Shown one piece after another: positions 44,307 through 53,583 of a DNA stretch of 64,000 bases. Origin of the DNA: Ketobacter alkanivorans (GTDB taxonomy: Bacteria; Pseudomonadota; Gammaproteobacteria; Pseudomonadales; Ketobacteraceae); NCBI RefSeq assembly GCF_002863865.1, contig NZ_CP022684.1, positions 1,765,501-1,829,500 of the forward strand. Reading direction: 5' to 3'. The notes beneath the pieces were generated by a model, which was not told the origin of the DNA, searched no databases, and worked only from the letters and a program-made list of their open reading frames with translations. The stretch's first letter is position 1; every line of letters starts with the position of its first letter. A program made the position numbers and the translations under genes.

Positions 44307-45470
44307 CTATTTACGCGGCATGCCAAGCAAACGCTCGGCGATGATGTTGCGTTGAATTTCATTGGTACCCGCATAGATAGGGCCAGACTGTGCAAACAAA
44401 AACCCTTCAAGCCAGTTACCCACTGTGGCTTCGGTATTAGCATCAGGCAGCAGTTCTGCATTGTTAGCCAGGATGCGCATGGCCGTTTCGTGCATGTGTT
44501 GATCCAGCTCCGACCAGGAAATTTTGTTAACCGAAGCCTCAGAGCCGATTTTTCCGCCCTTCATCAAACGCGATGCAGTTTGATAAGTAGAAAGCGCATA
44601 GGCCTCTGCATCCATAAAGGATTTCACCACTGCATCTTCAACACTTAGATCAACGATATCGTTGGCGTGCTCACGATAGAGTGCAACCAAACGCTTTGCT
44701 GTCTCCTGAAACCGGGCAGGGCTACGCAGCATCAAACCACGTTCAAAGCCAGCAGTGGCCATGGCGATGTTCCAGCCTTCACCCTCACCCCCTAAACAAT
44801 TCGCCACCGGCACCCGTACATCATCAAAGAATATTTCAGCAAAACCGGGCAAGCCGTTTAACTGGGGAATGGGCCGTACTGTAATGCCGGGGGCATCCAG
44901 GGGCACCAATATGAAAGACAATCCATGATGACGCTCAGAGGTGGGATCCGTACGAAAAATACAGAATACCCAATCGGCAAACACTGCGCGGGTGGACCAT
45001 ACTTTTTGCCCATTAAGAACGTATTCATCCCCTTCACGTACTGCCTTGGAGCGTATAGCTGCCATATCACTGCCGGCGCCCGGCTCTGACCAACCCTGAG
45101 CCCACATTTCTTCACCGCTGGCCATCTTGGTAATGAAGCGCTCTTTCTGCTCTGGGGTGCCATATTCCATTAAGGTTGGCCCCAGCAAAAAGATACCATT
45201 CTGATTGACCCGCAGTGGCGCTTGGGCACGGTAGTATTCTTCTTCAAAAATCAGCCACTCAATCAGATTGCAACCACGGCCACCGTATTCTTTGGGCCAG
45301 GTCACCATGCCCCAATTGCCCTGCGCCAGGGTTTGCTCCCATTGACGATGCTGTTCAAAACCCTCGGCTGTATCGAACGATTTCAACGCAGTCCGAGGCA
45401 CGTTGGCTTGCAGCCAGTCGCGCACCTCATGACGAAACGCTATTTGTTCAGGGGTATAATTCAAATCCAT
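44307..45470 (-). CDS. acyl-CoA dehydrogenase, catalytic subunit
   Basis: A 387-residue protein with GWSEPGAGSDMAAI, YVLNGQKVWST, a glutamate at GFERG (Glu243) that should be the base, and the ending IYAGTNEIQRNIIAERLLG, where alanine replaces the MCAD-type glutamate. The paired gene follows after 14 bases. It likely oxidises a later CoA intermediate of HIP degradation (FadE31/32-type step), by analogy. Confidence 0.85.
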   Translation of the reverse strand: MDLNYTPEQIAFRHEVRDWLQANVPRTALKSFDTAEGFEQHRQWEQTLAQGNWGMVTWPKEYGGRGCNLIEWLIFEEEYYRAQAPLRVNQNGIFLLGPTLMEYGTPEQKERFITKMASGEEMWAQGWSEPGAGSDMAAIRSKAVREGDEYVLNGQKVWSTRAVFADWVFCIFRTDPTSERHHGLSFILVPLDAPGITVRPIPQLNGLPGFAEIFFDDVRVPVANCLGGEGEGWNIAMATAGFERGLMLRSPARFQETAKRLVALYREHANDIVDLSVEDAVVKSFMDAEAYALSTYQTASRLMKGGKIGSEASVNKISWSELDQHMHETAMRILANNAELLPDANTEATVGNWLEGFLFAQSGPIYAGTNEIQRNIIAERLLGMPRK

Positions 45471-45487
45471 CCAGTATTGCTCCCGCT

Positions 45488-46249
45488 TCAGGCTTTGGTC
45501 TGGTTGAAAGTGGCATCGCGTTTTTCCACAAAGGCGTCGCGGGCTTCTTGTGAATCATCATCGGTGTAGGCTTGCAGGGTGAATCCCTGCTCCCAGCGAT
45601 ATTTGTCTTCCAGGTTTCCATCTTCGATGCCGGTGAGCGCTTCTTTGGCCAGTTGAATCATGGGGGAGCTTTTTTCGGCAATCTTTGCTGCCATCTTCAA
45701 TACCACGTCACGCAGTTCTGCTTTCGGAACCACCCGCTCTACTGCCCCCAGCCGATACGCTTCCTGAGCATCAATAAACTCACCGGTGTAATACATGTAT
45801 CGCACTTTTTGCACCGGGAACATACGTTGTAAATGAGCACCACCGCCCATCGCACCACGATCTACTTCGGGCACACCAAAACGTGCACATTCAGAGGCAA
45901 CGATGATGTCCGCAGCACCAGAAATACCAATACCACCACCCAACACAAAACCATGCAGAGCGACAATAACCGGCTTGGGATTCAAGTGAATGGACTTGAA
46001 GGTATCGTAGTTGCCTTTGTTTACTGCAACAATTCGAGAGCTGTCTGCTGCCAATTCCTTGATATCCACCCCGGCGCAGAATCCTTTGCCTTCTGCACGG
46101 ATAACAATCACTTTTACCTGAGGATCCACACCCAGCTGATCCAACTGCCTGGAAATAGCCGACCACTCCTGACTGTTAAAGGCATTCACAGGGGGCTTGC
46201 AGAAAATCAGTTCGGCAATGCCATTTTCAATTACGGTTTCAAACGCCAT
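45488..46249 (-). CDS. echA20: EchA20-like enoyl-CoA hydratase/hydrolase
   Basis: A 253-residue crotonase-fold protein. The oxyanion loops are in GFCAGVDIKEL and HGFVLGGGIGISGAAD, and the acid position is replaced in the segment PEVDRGAMGGGAH. In the HIP pathway EchA20 opens the D ring by hydrolysis rather than hydration. The neighbours (ipdC upstream) and overall similarity support this role; the exact reaction is by analogy. Confidence 0.82.
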   Translation of the reverse strand: MAFETVIENGIAELIFCKPPVNAFNSQEWSAISRQLDQLGVDPQVKVIVIRAEGKGFCAGVDIKELAADSSRIVAVNKGNYDTFKSIHLNPKPVIVALHGFVLGGGIGISGAADIIVASECARFGVPEVDRGAMGGGAHLQRMFPVQKVRYMYYTGEFIDAQEAYRLGAVERVVPKAELRDVVLKMAAKIAEKSSPMIQLAKEALTGIEDGNLEDKYRWEQGFTLQAYTDDDSQEARDAFVEKRDATFNQTKA

Positions 46250-46267
46250 GCGTGTTCCCCAATATTC

Positions 46268-47422
46268 TCAGTTGTGGGTCGCCAGACCGGATACTGATTC
46301 GGTTTGTACTGTATTGTTATGAGTAGCTCCGCTTTGATCTGTAGTGGAACCTGCAGATAAGCGCTTCAATACTGTTTCGGCTTCGTGAACGATATTATTT
46401 ATCAGCTCTGATACCGTCGGCAGATCGGTGATAACACCTGCTATCTGGCCACTGGGCAGAATACCCTGTTGCGGATGGCCTTTTACCATCGCTTCCTGAA
46501 TCATCATGGGCGCATTGGCCGCCATCATGGTCTGGCCCAGAGTCATACCGTTTGATTTTTTCATCTTCCAGGCGGAATTCAGCATGGCAAACAGCGATCC
46601 GCCGGTGAGCTTGGTGAAGGCCAGACCGTTGGTTATGGCCATCCATAACATGCCTAAGGTTGATTTGGTTTCCAGCTGTTGCAAACAATCATTCATGATC
46701 ATGCGCTGAGGCATGCCATCAAGCTTTTTACTAACAATGATCTGCTCGGTAACCGACTTTAAATATTCCTGCTTGGTGACATCCGGCACAGGGCATTCCT
46801 GCGTGAGTAAAAAGCGAGTTCCCATCGCGATCCCTTCGGCACCGTAGGACAACGCAGCCACCAAACCTCGACCATCTTTAAAGCCACCGGCGGCAATAAC
46901 CGGCACCGTCAACGCATCCACCACCTGTGGCAATAGAATATTGGAGGATACTGCACCGGTATGTCCGCCGCCTTCACCGCCTTGCACGACTACCGCATCG
47001 GCACCCATTTCCACTGCCTTAACAGCGTGTTTCAACGCTCCCACTGTGGGGATACATACCACACCAGCCTGCTTAAGTTTATTCACCATCGCTTTGGCAG
47101 GGGAACGGCTATAGCTCACCGCTTTCACCCGGTGCTTAATGCACAGATCAATAATCTGGGCAGCACCCGGTGAATACATGTGGAAGTTGACACCAAAAGG
47201 CCGATCGGTTTTTTGTTTGATCGCCAATATGCCCTGCTCTACTTCTGCTGGGGTCATAACCGCGCCTGCCAAAAAACCAAAGCCACCTGCATTACAGGTA
47301 GCGGCCACTAAAGTGGGATCGGCCACCCAGCCCATGGCAGTTTGAATAATGGGATATTCACACCCCAACAACTGACATAACTTTGTATTCAGAACTGTTT
47401 TCTTCGGTTCTGCGCTACCCAT
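46268..47422 (-). CDS. ipdC: IpdC-like FMN-dependent reductase/oxidase
   Basis: A 384-residue TIM barrel of the nitronate monooxygenase type. FMN-binding parts are visible: IIQTAMGWVADPTLVAATCN, VVVQGGEGGGHTGAV, VIAAGGFKDGRGLVAALSYG and AMGTRFLLT. IpdC in actinobacteria removes hydrogen from a HIP-pathway intermediate before ring opening. The C-terminal 30 residues are Ser/Thr-rich and probably disordered, an extension not needed for catalysis. Confidence 0.85.
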   Translation of the reverse strand: MGSAEPKKTVLNTKLCQLLGCEYPIIQTAMGWVADPTLVAATCNAGGFGFLAGAVMTPAEVEQGILAIKQKTDRPFGVNFHMYSPGAAQIIDLCIKHRVKAVSYSRSPAKAMVNKLKQAGVVCIPTVGALKHAVKAVEMGADAVVVQGGEGGGHTGAVSSNILLPQVVDALTVPVIAAGGFKDGRGLVAALSYGAEGIAMGTRFLLTQECPVPDVTKQEYLKSVTEQIIVSKKLDGMPQRMIMNDCLQQLETKSTLGMLWMAITNGLAFTKLTGGSLFAMLNSAWKMKKSNGMTLGQTMMAANAPMMIQEAMVKGHPQQGILPSGQIAGVITDLPTVSELINNIVHEAETVLKRLSAGSTTDQSGATHNNTVQTESVSGLATHN

Positions 47423-47431
47423 GATCAGCCC

Positions 47432-48628
47432 CTATCGTTTCACGATTACGGAAGAGCCATGACCAAACAGACCCTGATTTGCAGTAATACCAACTCGGGC
47501 ACCTTCTACTTGCCGTGCTCCGGCTTCACCTCTTAGTTGCCGGGTCAGCTCACAGACCTGAGCCAACGCTTGAGCTGGCACAGCCTCCCCAAAGCAGGCT
47601 AAACCACCCGATGGGTTCACTGGCAAGCGGCCTCCGATTCGGGTGGCACCGTCACGCACCCATTGCGCTGCCTGACCGCGCTCACACAATTGCAGATCTT
47701 CCATCCAATCCAGTTCCAGTGCGGTGGACAAGTCATAAACTTCGGCCACATTAACATCAGCAGGAGAGATGCCAGCCTCTTCATAGGCCTTGATGGGTAA
47801 TGCCGCACGGAAGCTGTGCGCATCCACCACCGCAGCCGAATCCGTGGCAATGTCGGGCATTTCAATAATTGAGGATGCGTAGGTGGGGGTAACGGTGGAA
47901 ATCGCCGCCACCTTCACTGCATCACCTCGGCCAATTTTTTTTGCATATTCCAAACTGGAAACCACCAGTGCGGCACCGCCATCAGAGGTGGCACAAATGT
48001 CCATCAAACGTAAGGGATCTGCCACCATGTTGGACGCGGCAACATCTTCAGCCGTGAAGCGCTTGCGATATCGAGCGTATTCATTCTGGAATCCGTGTTC
48101 TGCATTCTTCACTTTGACCAGGGCGAAATCATCCTGGGTATCACCATACATTTCCATACGCCGACGGGCATAGAGCGCAAAGTAGGTAGGATTGGTGATG
48201 CCCAAACGAAAGCGCACCCAGTCCGGATCATCGGGCCGCTCGCCTTTTTGGGGTGCCAGAAACCCCTTAGGGGTAGTATCTGCTCCCACCACCAAAGCAA
48301 CATCACAGGCACCGGACAGTATTTTCGCACGTGCCGCAGCCAGGGCCTGAGAACCGGAAGCACACGCGGCGTAACTGGTGTTCACCTCTGCTCCCTGCCA
48401 TCCCAACGCCTGCGCAAAGGTGGCTCCGGCCACATACCCAGGATAGCCACAGCGCATGGTGGCCGCACCGGAAACAAAACCGATATCCTGCCAGGCTACG
48501 CCAGAATCCGTCAGCGCATCACGGGCTGCCTTAACACCATATTCGACGAAGTTTTTGCCCCATTTTCCCCAGGGGTGCATCCCCACCCCCAATATTGCGA
48601 TGTCATTATTCATGCTGCCATTACTCAT
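47432..48628 (-). CDS. Ltp/SCP-x-type thiolase-fold aldolase subunit
   Basis: A 398-residue thiolase-fold protein started at the ATG at 48628, which shares ATGA with the DUF35 stop. The active cysteine is in SYAACASGSQAL, YDLSTALELDW and CFGEAVPAQ follow, and the end is NQGLFGHGSSVIV. Thiolases of this class without a second typical thiolase cysteine act as steroid-side-chain aldolases (Ltp2, Sal-type) when paired with a DUF35 protein, which is encoded immediately upstream. Its placement inside an HIP operon is unusual. Confidence 0.82.
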   Translation of the reverse strand: MSNGSMNNDIAILGVGMHPWGKWGKNFVEYGVKAARDALTDSGVAWQDIGFVSGAATMRCGYPGYVAGATFAQALGWQGAEVNTSYAACASGSQALAAARAKILSGACDVALVVGADTTPKGFLAPQKGERPDDPDWVRFRLGITNPTYFALYARRRMEMYGDTQDDFALVKVKNAEHGFQNEYARYRKRFTAEDVAASNMVADPLRLMDICATSDGGAALVVSSLEYAKKIGRGDAVKVAAISTVTPTYASSIIEMPDIATDSAAVVDAHSFRAALPIKAYEEAGISPADVNVAEVYDLSTALELDWMEDLQLCERGQAAQWVRDGATRIGGRLPVNPSGGLACFGEAVPAQALAQVCELTRQLRGEAGARQVEGARVGITANQGLFGHGSSVIVKR

Positions 48629-49080
48629 AGTGGTTTCCACTTCCAGGTGACATGCTCAGTCGACTCGTCTTCAAAGAGTGTGTCGAGTACCAGTTCCATT
48701 TCCATACCGGCCTTGAGGTCGGAAGGATTGACACCGGATACGACCTGGCCCAGCACAATCATTTTTTCTTTTTCCAGCTCAACCGCAGCAATGGTAAAAG
48801 GAACGTAGGGATCGGCTGCCACATAGGGCTCTGGGGGTTGATATTCCGCATTGGTGAACGACCACACCTTGCCGGTGCGACTTAAAGGCACATCGTTGAA
48901 TTGATCACTATTGCAGGCTGGATTTTTACAGAAATGTTTAGCCTTGGGAAAATAGTACGAGCCACAACCAGCGCACTGATTGCCAATCAGGTGGGGCTTT
49001 TCCTGATCCAGGGTAAACCAGCCTTCCAAAGCCGGTTGCCTGTTTTTCTTGCCAGCTGCCGCGTTAGTTTCTTCACTCAT
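48625..49080 (-). CDS. DUF35 OB-fold zinc-ribbon protein, aldolase partner
   Basis: A 151-residue protein started at the ATG at 49080; an in-frame start 36 codons earlier would overlap ipdB. The zinc ribbon is in CAGCGSYYFPKAKHFC with a following CNSD, and the OB fold follows (TGKVWSFTNAEY, FTIAAVEL, MIVLGQVV). DUF35 proteins support Ltp-type aldolases and thiolases by completing the active site. Translationally coupled to the Ltp gene by ATGA. Confidence 0.83.
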   Translation of the reverse strand: MSEETNAAAGKKNRQPALEGWFTLDQEKPHLIGNQCAGCGSYYFPKAKHFCKNPACNSDQFNDVPLSRTGKVWSFTNAEYQPPEPYVAADPYVPFTIAAVELEKEKMIVLGQVVSGVNPSDLKAGMEMELVLDTLFEDESTEHVTWKWKPL

Positions 49081-49117
49081 GTCGTCACCGCTGTATTTAA
49101 ATTTTTTATGCCTAGGG

Positions 49118-49921
49118 TCAGCGTCGATCGCCGGGCGGATTATCCTTAAGTTGTTTGGAACGCCAGTTGAGAGGGTCAAGCTGCGCAATTGTTTGCAACT
49201 GCTGTTGAGTTGGCGCAGCAGTCACCGGCACATCAGTTGGCACATAAATCTCAAAACCGGTGTTTTCCAATACCTGCTCAACCGTAACCCCAGGATGCAG
49301 GCTTAACAGTTGCAGCATGTGATTAGGCCCATTCCAATCCATCACACACAGATCCGTGATCACCATCCGAATATCAATATCATCCAGACTGTAGCCCTTG
49401 GGTAGACGCTCCGGGTTGTAACCAATGGAGCACACCACATCACATTCATCCTGCACAAAAACCCGCTTGCTGTGGGCCGGTACGAAAAAGGAATTGGCAT
49501 GACTGATGGAATTGCCCGGAAAACCACGGGCACCTAGCATCTGCACTTTAGGTTGCTGATAGCTGCCACCCAATGCTGAGATATTGGTTTGACCATAACG
49601 ATCTATCTGCGATGGCCCTACCATGGCATGACGCTTACCGCTCCACACGTTGTCAAATATGCGGGAGAAGCCCATCCAACTTTCTTGCGCTTGCCCTTCA
49701 TGAGAGGTGCGACCACTGACTGGATTGGGATCACTCAACATGTAGGATTCGGAATCCGTCATCATCATATCGGGGTTGATTGTTTTCATGGCCAGGCTAG
49801 CCGCCAGCCGTGGCAGCAGGCCAATGCCTGTTGCCAGTATTTCACCATCATGACGAAAGGCTTCGGCAGCCGCGCAGATCATCAATTCCGCCAGGCTGTA
49901 TTCTTGTACTGTCTGATTCAT
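49118..49921 (-). CDS. ipdB: IpdB, CoA-transferase-fold beta subunit of COCHEA-CoA hydrolase
   Basis: A 267-residue class I CoA-transferase-fold beta subunit. Recognisable segments include ATGIGLLPRLAASLA, DSESYMLSDPNP, PSQIDRYGQTNIS and LGARGFPGNSISHA. With IpdA it opens the last steroid ring (COCHEA-CoA) without transferring CoA. Gene order ipdA-ipdB at the head of the operon matches other steroid degraders. Confidence 0.88.
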   Translation of the reverse strand: MNQTVQEYSLAELMICAAAEAFRHDGEILATGIGLLPRLAASLAMKTINPDMMMTDSESYMLSDPNPVSGRTSHEGQAQESWMGFSRIFDNVWSGKRHAMVGPSQIDRYGQTNISALGGSYQQPKVQMLGARGFPGNSISHANSFFVPAHSKRVFVQDECDVVCSIGYNPERLPKGYSLDDIDIRMVITDLCVMDWNGPNHMLQLLSLHPGVTVEQVLENTGFEIYVPTDVPVTAAPTQQQLQTIAQLDPLNWRSKQLKDNPPGDRR

Positions 49922-49949
49922 TGTTAGTTCCCGTTACAGTCCGGCGTGA

Positions 49950-50825
49950 TTAATAAACAGGTAGAGGTAGTTTGCGAATGGCATCCAGCCCGCCAACGGC
50001 TTGCTGGTAATCCTGTTCAGTGGTTCCACTCAGATATTTTGCACGGTAACCGTCAAAACCACCCTCTTTGGCCGAAACGTTGTATTCCTTGAAATGCTTG
50101 GTATCAAAACCATAAAAAGGATTACATGAGGATGGATGCGCACCACCGGGAATGGGCACCACCGCCTGGGTTTGAGCGCGCTCCCAATGCACATAGCGCG
50201 CCTCATCTCCTTGATGAAAGTGCGCGGTGTCTACCAATTCTTCACAACTCACAATGGTGTTTTGCGCCGCGCGAGCAAACCAGTCGTCCATGTATAGATC
50301 GGGGCCCTTAATCTGACAAACACCGCGCTCGTCGGCTCGATCCACGTGAATCAAGGCAATATCCAAATTCAGGGCAGGCATGGCCAGCCACTCTTTGTCA
50401 TCATAGGGGCTGTCAATCACCTTTAAATCTGGATTATTTTTGACAACATCCGTGCCCAAGCCAACAGCGGTGGGAATGTAGGGCAGGCGCCAGGCTGCAG
50501 CTCTTAATCCTAACAACATCAACCCCTCGTCAATCTCCATCACATCAATGCTGCCATTCTGACGAGCTTCGCGAAAATAGGGCTCAAGCGGTATGAAATC
50601 CAAAGACACGAAGGCAAATATCACTTTCCTGACTTTTCCAGCAGCACACAACATTCCGACATCAGCACCGCCGTAGGAGACTACCGTCAGATCTTTTACA
50701 TCGGTACGCATCAGCTCACGCACTAACGCCATCGGTTTACGGCGAGGGCCCCAACCACCGACACCAATGGTCATACCGCTTTCAATCTGACCAACGGCCT
50801 GCTGTGCCGACATCACTTTATTCAT
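49950..50825 (-). CDS. ipdA: IpdA, CoA-transferase-fold alpha subunit of COCHEA-CoA hydrolase
   Basis: A 291-residue alpha subunit. GMTIGVGGWGPRRKPMALVR at the start, VVSYGGADVGML, and MEIDEGLMLLGLRAA near residue 96-110 carry the CoA-binding loop and acidic residues of the class. It is the first gene of the 15-gene leftward operon and faces the divergent fadD3 gene across a 246-base regulatory region. Confidence 0.88.
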   Translation of the reverse strand: MNKVMSAQQAVGQIESGMTIGVGGWGPRRKPMALVRELMRTDVKDLTVVSYGGADVGMLCAAGKVRKVIFAFVSLDFIPLEPYFREARQNGSIDVMEIDEGLMLLGLRAAAWRLPYIPTAVGLGTDVVKNNPDLKVIDSPYDDKEWLAMPALNLDIALIHVDRADERGVCQIKGPDLYMDDWFARAAQNTIVSCEELVDTAHFHQGDEARYVHWERAQTQAVVPIPGGAHPSSCNPFYGFDTKHFKEYNVSAKEGGFDGYRAKYLSGTTEQDYQQAVGGLDAIRKLPLPVY

Positions 50826-51071
50826 CTACTGGCTCTCTTTCTTGTTCTGTTAGCCCACCACCTCAGACGTTGCGACCTAAACTACTTTCCTTTAAAAAAC
50901 GCATAGTTAGGCAGATCGCTTGATTACCAAAATGCAAGCCTGAGTGCTTATTGGGCATTATGGGAACTTTACTCGCCACTAAAATCGTCCAAGTGGACTA
51001 GGACACTCAGGGGCCATTCCGATACTTTTTTCAACAAGGAAATACAGTCCTTTTCACAGGTAAAAACCAAC
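50826..51071. promoter_or_regulatory. divergent promoter region of the two steroid operons
   Basis: Both large steroid operons must start here. Two symmetrical elements are visible: GTCCA-AG-TGGAC (50987-50998), and CCTGAGTG (50939-50946) facing CACTCAGG (51004-51011). The latter pair encloses the former. Neither matches an operator I know with certainty, and short repeats of this size can occur by chance. No promoter boxes assigned. Confidence 0.6.
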
Positions 51072-52637
51072 ATGCAGATACCCGTTACCACCATCCCTCA
51101 ATTGGTGGAGCAAGCAGCCAGAACCTACGGCAACGACCTGTTTTTAGAAGAGCATCGAACCCGCATCGGATTCGATGATTTTGCCGTGCAAGTAAATTCC
51201 GTAGTGGGGTCATTGCTGGCAAGCGGGATACGTAAGGGTGACAGAATCGCCGTTTGGGCCCCCAATATCAGCGAGTGGGTGATTGCAGCGATTGGCGCAC
51301 AATGCGCAGGTGCAGTTCTGGTTACGCTAAACACTCGTTACAAAGGTAGCGAAGCCGCCTACATTCTTAGGCAAAGTCGTGCCAGGATTCTATTTTCTAT
51401 AAGCAGCTTTCTGGGAACAGACTATCCTGCGCAACTAAAAGACGAAGCCCTTCCTGATCTGGAAAAAATCATAGTCTTTCGCGGTGATGACGACAGCCCG
51501 CATACCCGCTGGGAAGCGTTCCTAGACGATAGCGGCAATATCACTGAGCAGGATATTCAACAACGCCTTGCAAGCATTAGCGACACTGATATTTCAGACA
51601 TTCTGTTTACGTCCGGAACAACCGGACACCCCAAAGGCGTGATGACGAGTCACGAGCAAAATCTTCGCGCCTTTACCCATTTCTCCGAAATAGTCGGTCT
51701 TACCCAAGGGGACCGCTATCTGGTGATCAACCCTTTCTTTCACAGCTTTGGCTACAAAGCCGGAATTCTGGCGTGCCTGCTGAAAGGCGTTACCTTGCTA
51801 CCCCACGCAGTATTCGACACAGAGGACATTCTGCAGCGAATCAGCCGTGATCGCATCTCTGTACTGCCGGGGCCTCCGACTCTTTTTCAATCGTTACTGG
51901 CACATCCAAATTTGGGCCAACACGATCTTTCAACACTGCAAAAAGCCACTACCGGCGCAGCTGTCATACCGGTAGAGATGATTCGAAAAATGAAATCCGT
52001 TTTAGGCCTAAATACCGTTATTACAGCCTATGGGCTTACTGAAACTTGCGGCTTGGTCACCGCTTGCCGACAGGGCGATAGCGACGAAACCATCGCAACC
52101 ACATCCGGCCGCGCGATCCCCGGTGTAGAGCTTCGCTGTGTTGACAGCAATAATCAGGAGGTTCCCAGAGGCGAGCCAGGCGAAATTGTGGTTCGCGGAT
52201 TTAACGTCATGCAGGGCTACTTTGAGAACGAACCGGCCACCCACGAAGCGATAGATGCTGACAACTGGCTGCACACCGGCGACATTGGGATCATGGATGC
52301 CGATGGAAATCTGAAAATAACAGACCGCCTGAAAGATATGTTTATTACCGGCGGTTTCAATTGCTATCCCGCCGAGATCGAAAAGACCATTGCCAACCAC
52401 CCGGATATCGCCATGAACGCCGTTATTGGTGTTACCGACGAGCGCATGGGAGAAGTAGCAAAGGTTTTTGCCGTACTTAAACCCGACAGCAGTTTGACAG
52501 CAGATGAACTAATCGCCTGGTGCCGCGAGCACATGGCGAACTATAAAGTTCCGCGACAGGTAGAGTTTATGGAGCACCTGCCTCTCAATGCGTCTGGCAA
52601 AGTGTTAAAACCCGAACTGAGAAAGCTCAGCCTTTAG
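51072..52637 (+). CDS. fadD3: FadD3-like HIP-CoA ligase
   Basis: A 521-residue adenylate-forming acyl-CoA synthetase. The motifs in order are LFTSGTTGHPKGVM, YGLTETCG, HTGDIG, DRLKDMFITGGFNCYPAEIE and the catalytic lysine in NASGKVLKPEL. Among steroid genes FadD3 activates the indanedione propanoate HIP with CoA, and this gene faces the ipd operon, which uses HIP-CoA. The substrate is inferred from context and similarity. Confidence 0.85.
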   Translation: MQIPVTTIPQLVEQAARTYGNDLFLEEHRTRIGFDDFAVQVNSVVGSLLASGIRKGDRIAVWAPNISEWVIAAIGAQCAGAVLVTLNTRYKGSEAAYILRQSRARILFSISSFLGTDYPAQLKDEALPDLEKIIVFRGDDDSPHTRWEAFLDDSGNITEQDIQQRLASISDTDISDILFTSGTTGHPKGVMTSHEQNLRAFTHFSEIVGLTQGDRYLVINPFFHSFGYKAGILACLLKGVTLLPHAVFDTEDILQRISRDRISVLPGPPTLFQSLLAHPNLGQHDLSTLQKATTGAAVIPVEMIRKMKSVLGLNTVITAYGLTETCGLVTACRQGDSDETIATTSGRAIPGVELRCVDSNNQEVPRGEPGEIVVRGFNVMQGYFENEPATHEAIDADNWLHTGDIGIMDADGNLKITDRLKDMFITGGFNCYPAEIEKTIANHPDIAMNAVIGVTDERMGEVAKVFAVLKPDSSLTADELIAWCREHMANYKVPRQVEFMEHLPLNASGKVLKPELRKLSL

Positions 52638-52659
52638 TGCACCCACAAGGATTATAACA

Positions 52660-53565
52660 ATGAAAATACACAGTCTTGGATACATTGGCGTCAATTGTAC
52701 TGACCCGGCACGCTGGGCGCACTACGGAACCCAAGTGTTGGGGATGATGGATGTTTCGGAGCAACTTAGCCCAAATGATGACAGTGTTTACCTGAAGATG
52801 GACGACAGGCCCTGGCGAATCGTGGTTAATAAATCCGATAGCGATGGCTATGCCTTCAGCGGTTGGGAAGTTGCGGGAGAGGATAATTTCAATGAAGCAT
52901 TGAATACGCTGGAACGGCACAGCATCAATTTCGAGCGCGCTAGTGCCGATCTACTGGCCCAACGCAGAGTTCAGGATCTGGTGAGTTTTTCTGACCCGGA
53001 TGGCAACCGACATGAATTGTACTGGGGGCCGATTTCAGATTTCGGACAGTTTGCCTCTCCGGTCGGCATCAAGCAGTTTATCACCGGCGATCAGGGGTTT
53101 GGTCATGTTGTACTGCCCACCCCCAGTTTCGATGGCTGTCTGCAATTCTATAAAGACGTGATGGGTTTTGACCTATCCGACTTAATGAAAGTGCGTTTCA
53201 CCCCAGATCCGAACGAACCTGAAAAACGCCTGTACTTCATGCATTGTAATGAGCGCCATCACAGCCTGGCTATTTTCGAGTGCCCCATGCCTGCCGGTTG
53301 TGTGCATGTAATGGTGGAAACCGACCGGGTTGATGAAGTCGGGCGCGCCATGGATAGGATGAAAGCACATAACGTGAAGCTTACGGGCACCCTAGGCCGA
53401 CACGCCAATGATCACATGGTGAGTTTCTACATGGCCACGCCATCAGGGTTCATGCTGGAATACGGTGCCGAAGGCCGTACCGTTGAGGACTGGAGCCGCT
53501 ACTCACCGTTTCAAAGCACCGTGAACAGCTTCTGGGGGCACGACTTCAGCGTAGGCATGGAGTAA
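52660..53565 (+). CDS. hsaC: HsaC/TesB-type extradiol dioxygenase
   Basis: A 301-residue type I extradiol dioxygenase with two VOC domain pairs. The iron ligands appear to be His149 (GFGHVVLP), His200 or 201 (ERHHSLA) and Glu267 (MLEYGAEG). It cleaves the catechol ring A of 3,4-DHSA in a meta manner. It sits 22 bases after fadD3. Length and neighbours match HsaC/TesB. Confidence 0.92.
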   Translation: MKIHSLGYIGVNCTDPARWAHYGTQVLGMMDVSEQLSPNDDSVYLKMDDRPWRIVVNKSDSDGYAFSGWEVAGEDNFNEALNTLERHSINFERASADLLAQRRVQDLVSFSDPDGNRHELYWGPISDFGQFASPVGIKQFITGDQGFGHVVLPTPSFDGCLQFYKDVMGFDLSDLMKVRFTPDPNEPEKRLYFMHCNERHHSLAIFECPMPAGCVHVMVETDRVDEVGRAMDRMKAHNVKLTGTLGRHANDHMVSFYMATPSGFMLEYGAEGRTVEDWSRYSPFQSTVNSFWGHDFSVGME

Positions 53566-53583
53566 CGGCGGTTGCCCCATTCA

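Noticed and set aside
49081-49188. A longer N-terminus for the DUF35 protein
   Set aside because: The extension overlaps the ipdB coding region, has no ribosome site and no family sequence; the ATG at 49080 gives the usual length.
50987-50998. A KstR2-type operator
   Set aside because: GTCCA-AG-TGGAC is symmetrical but too short, and I cannot match it to the actinobacterial operator; no TetR gene is in the window.
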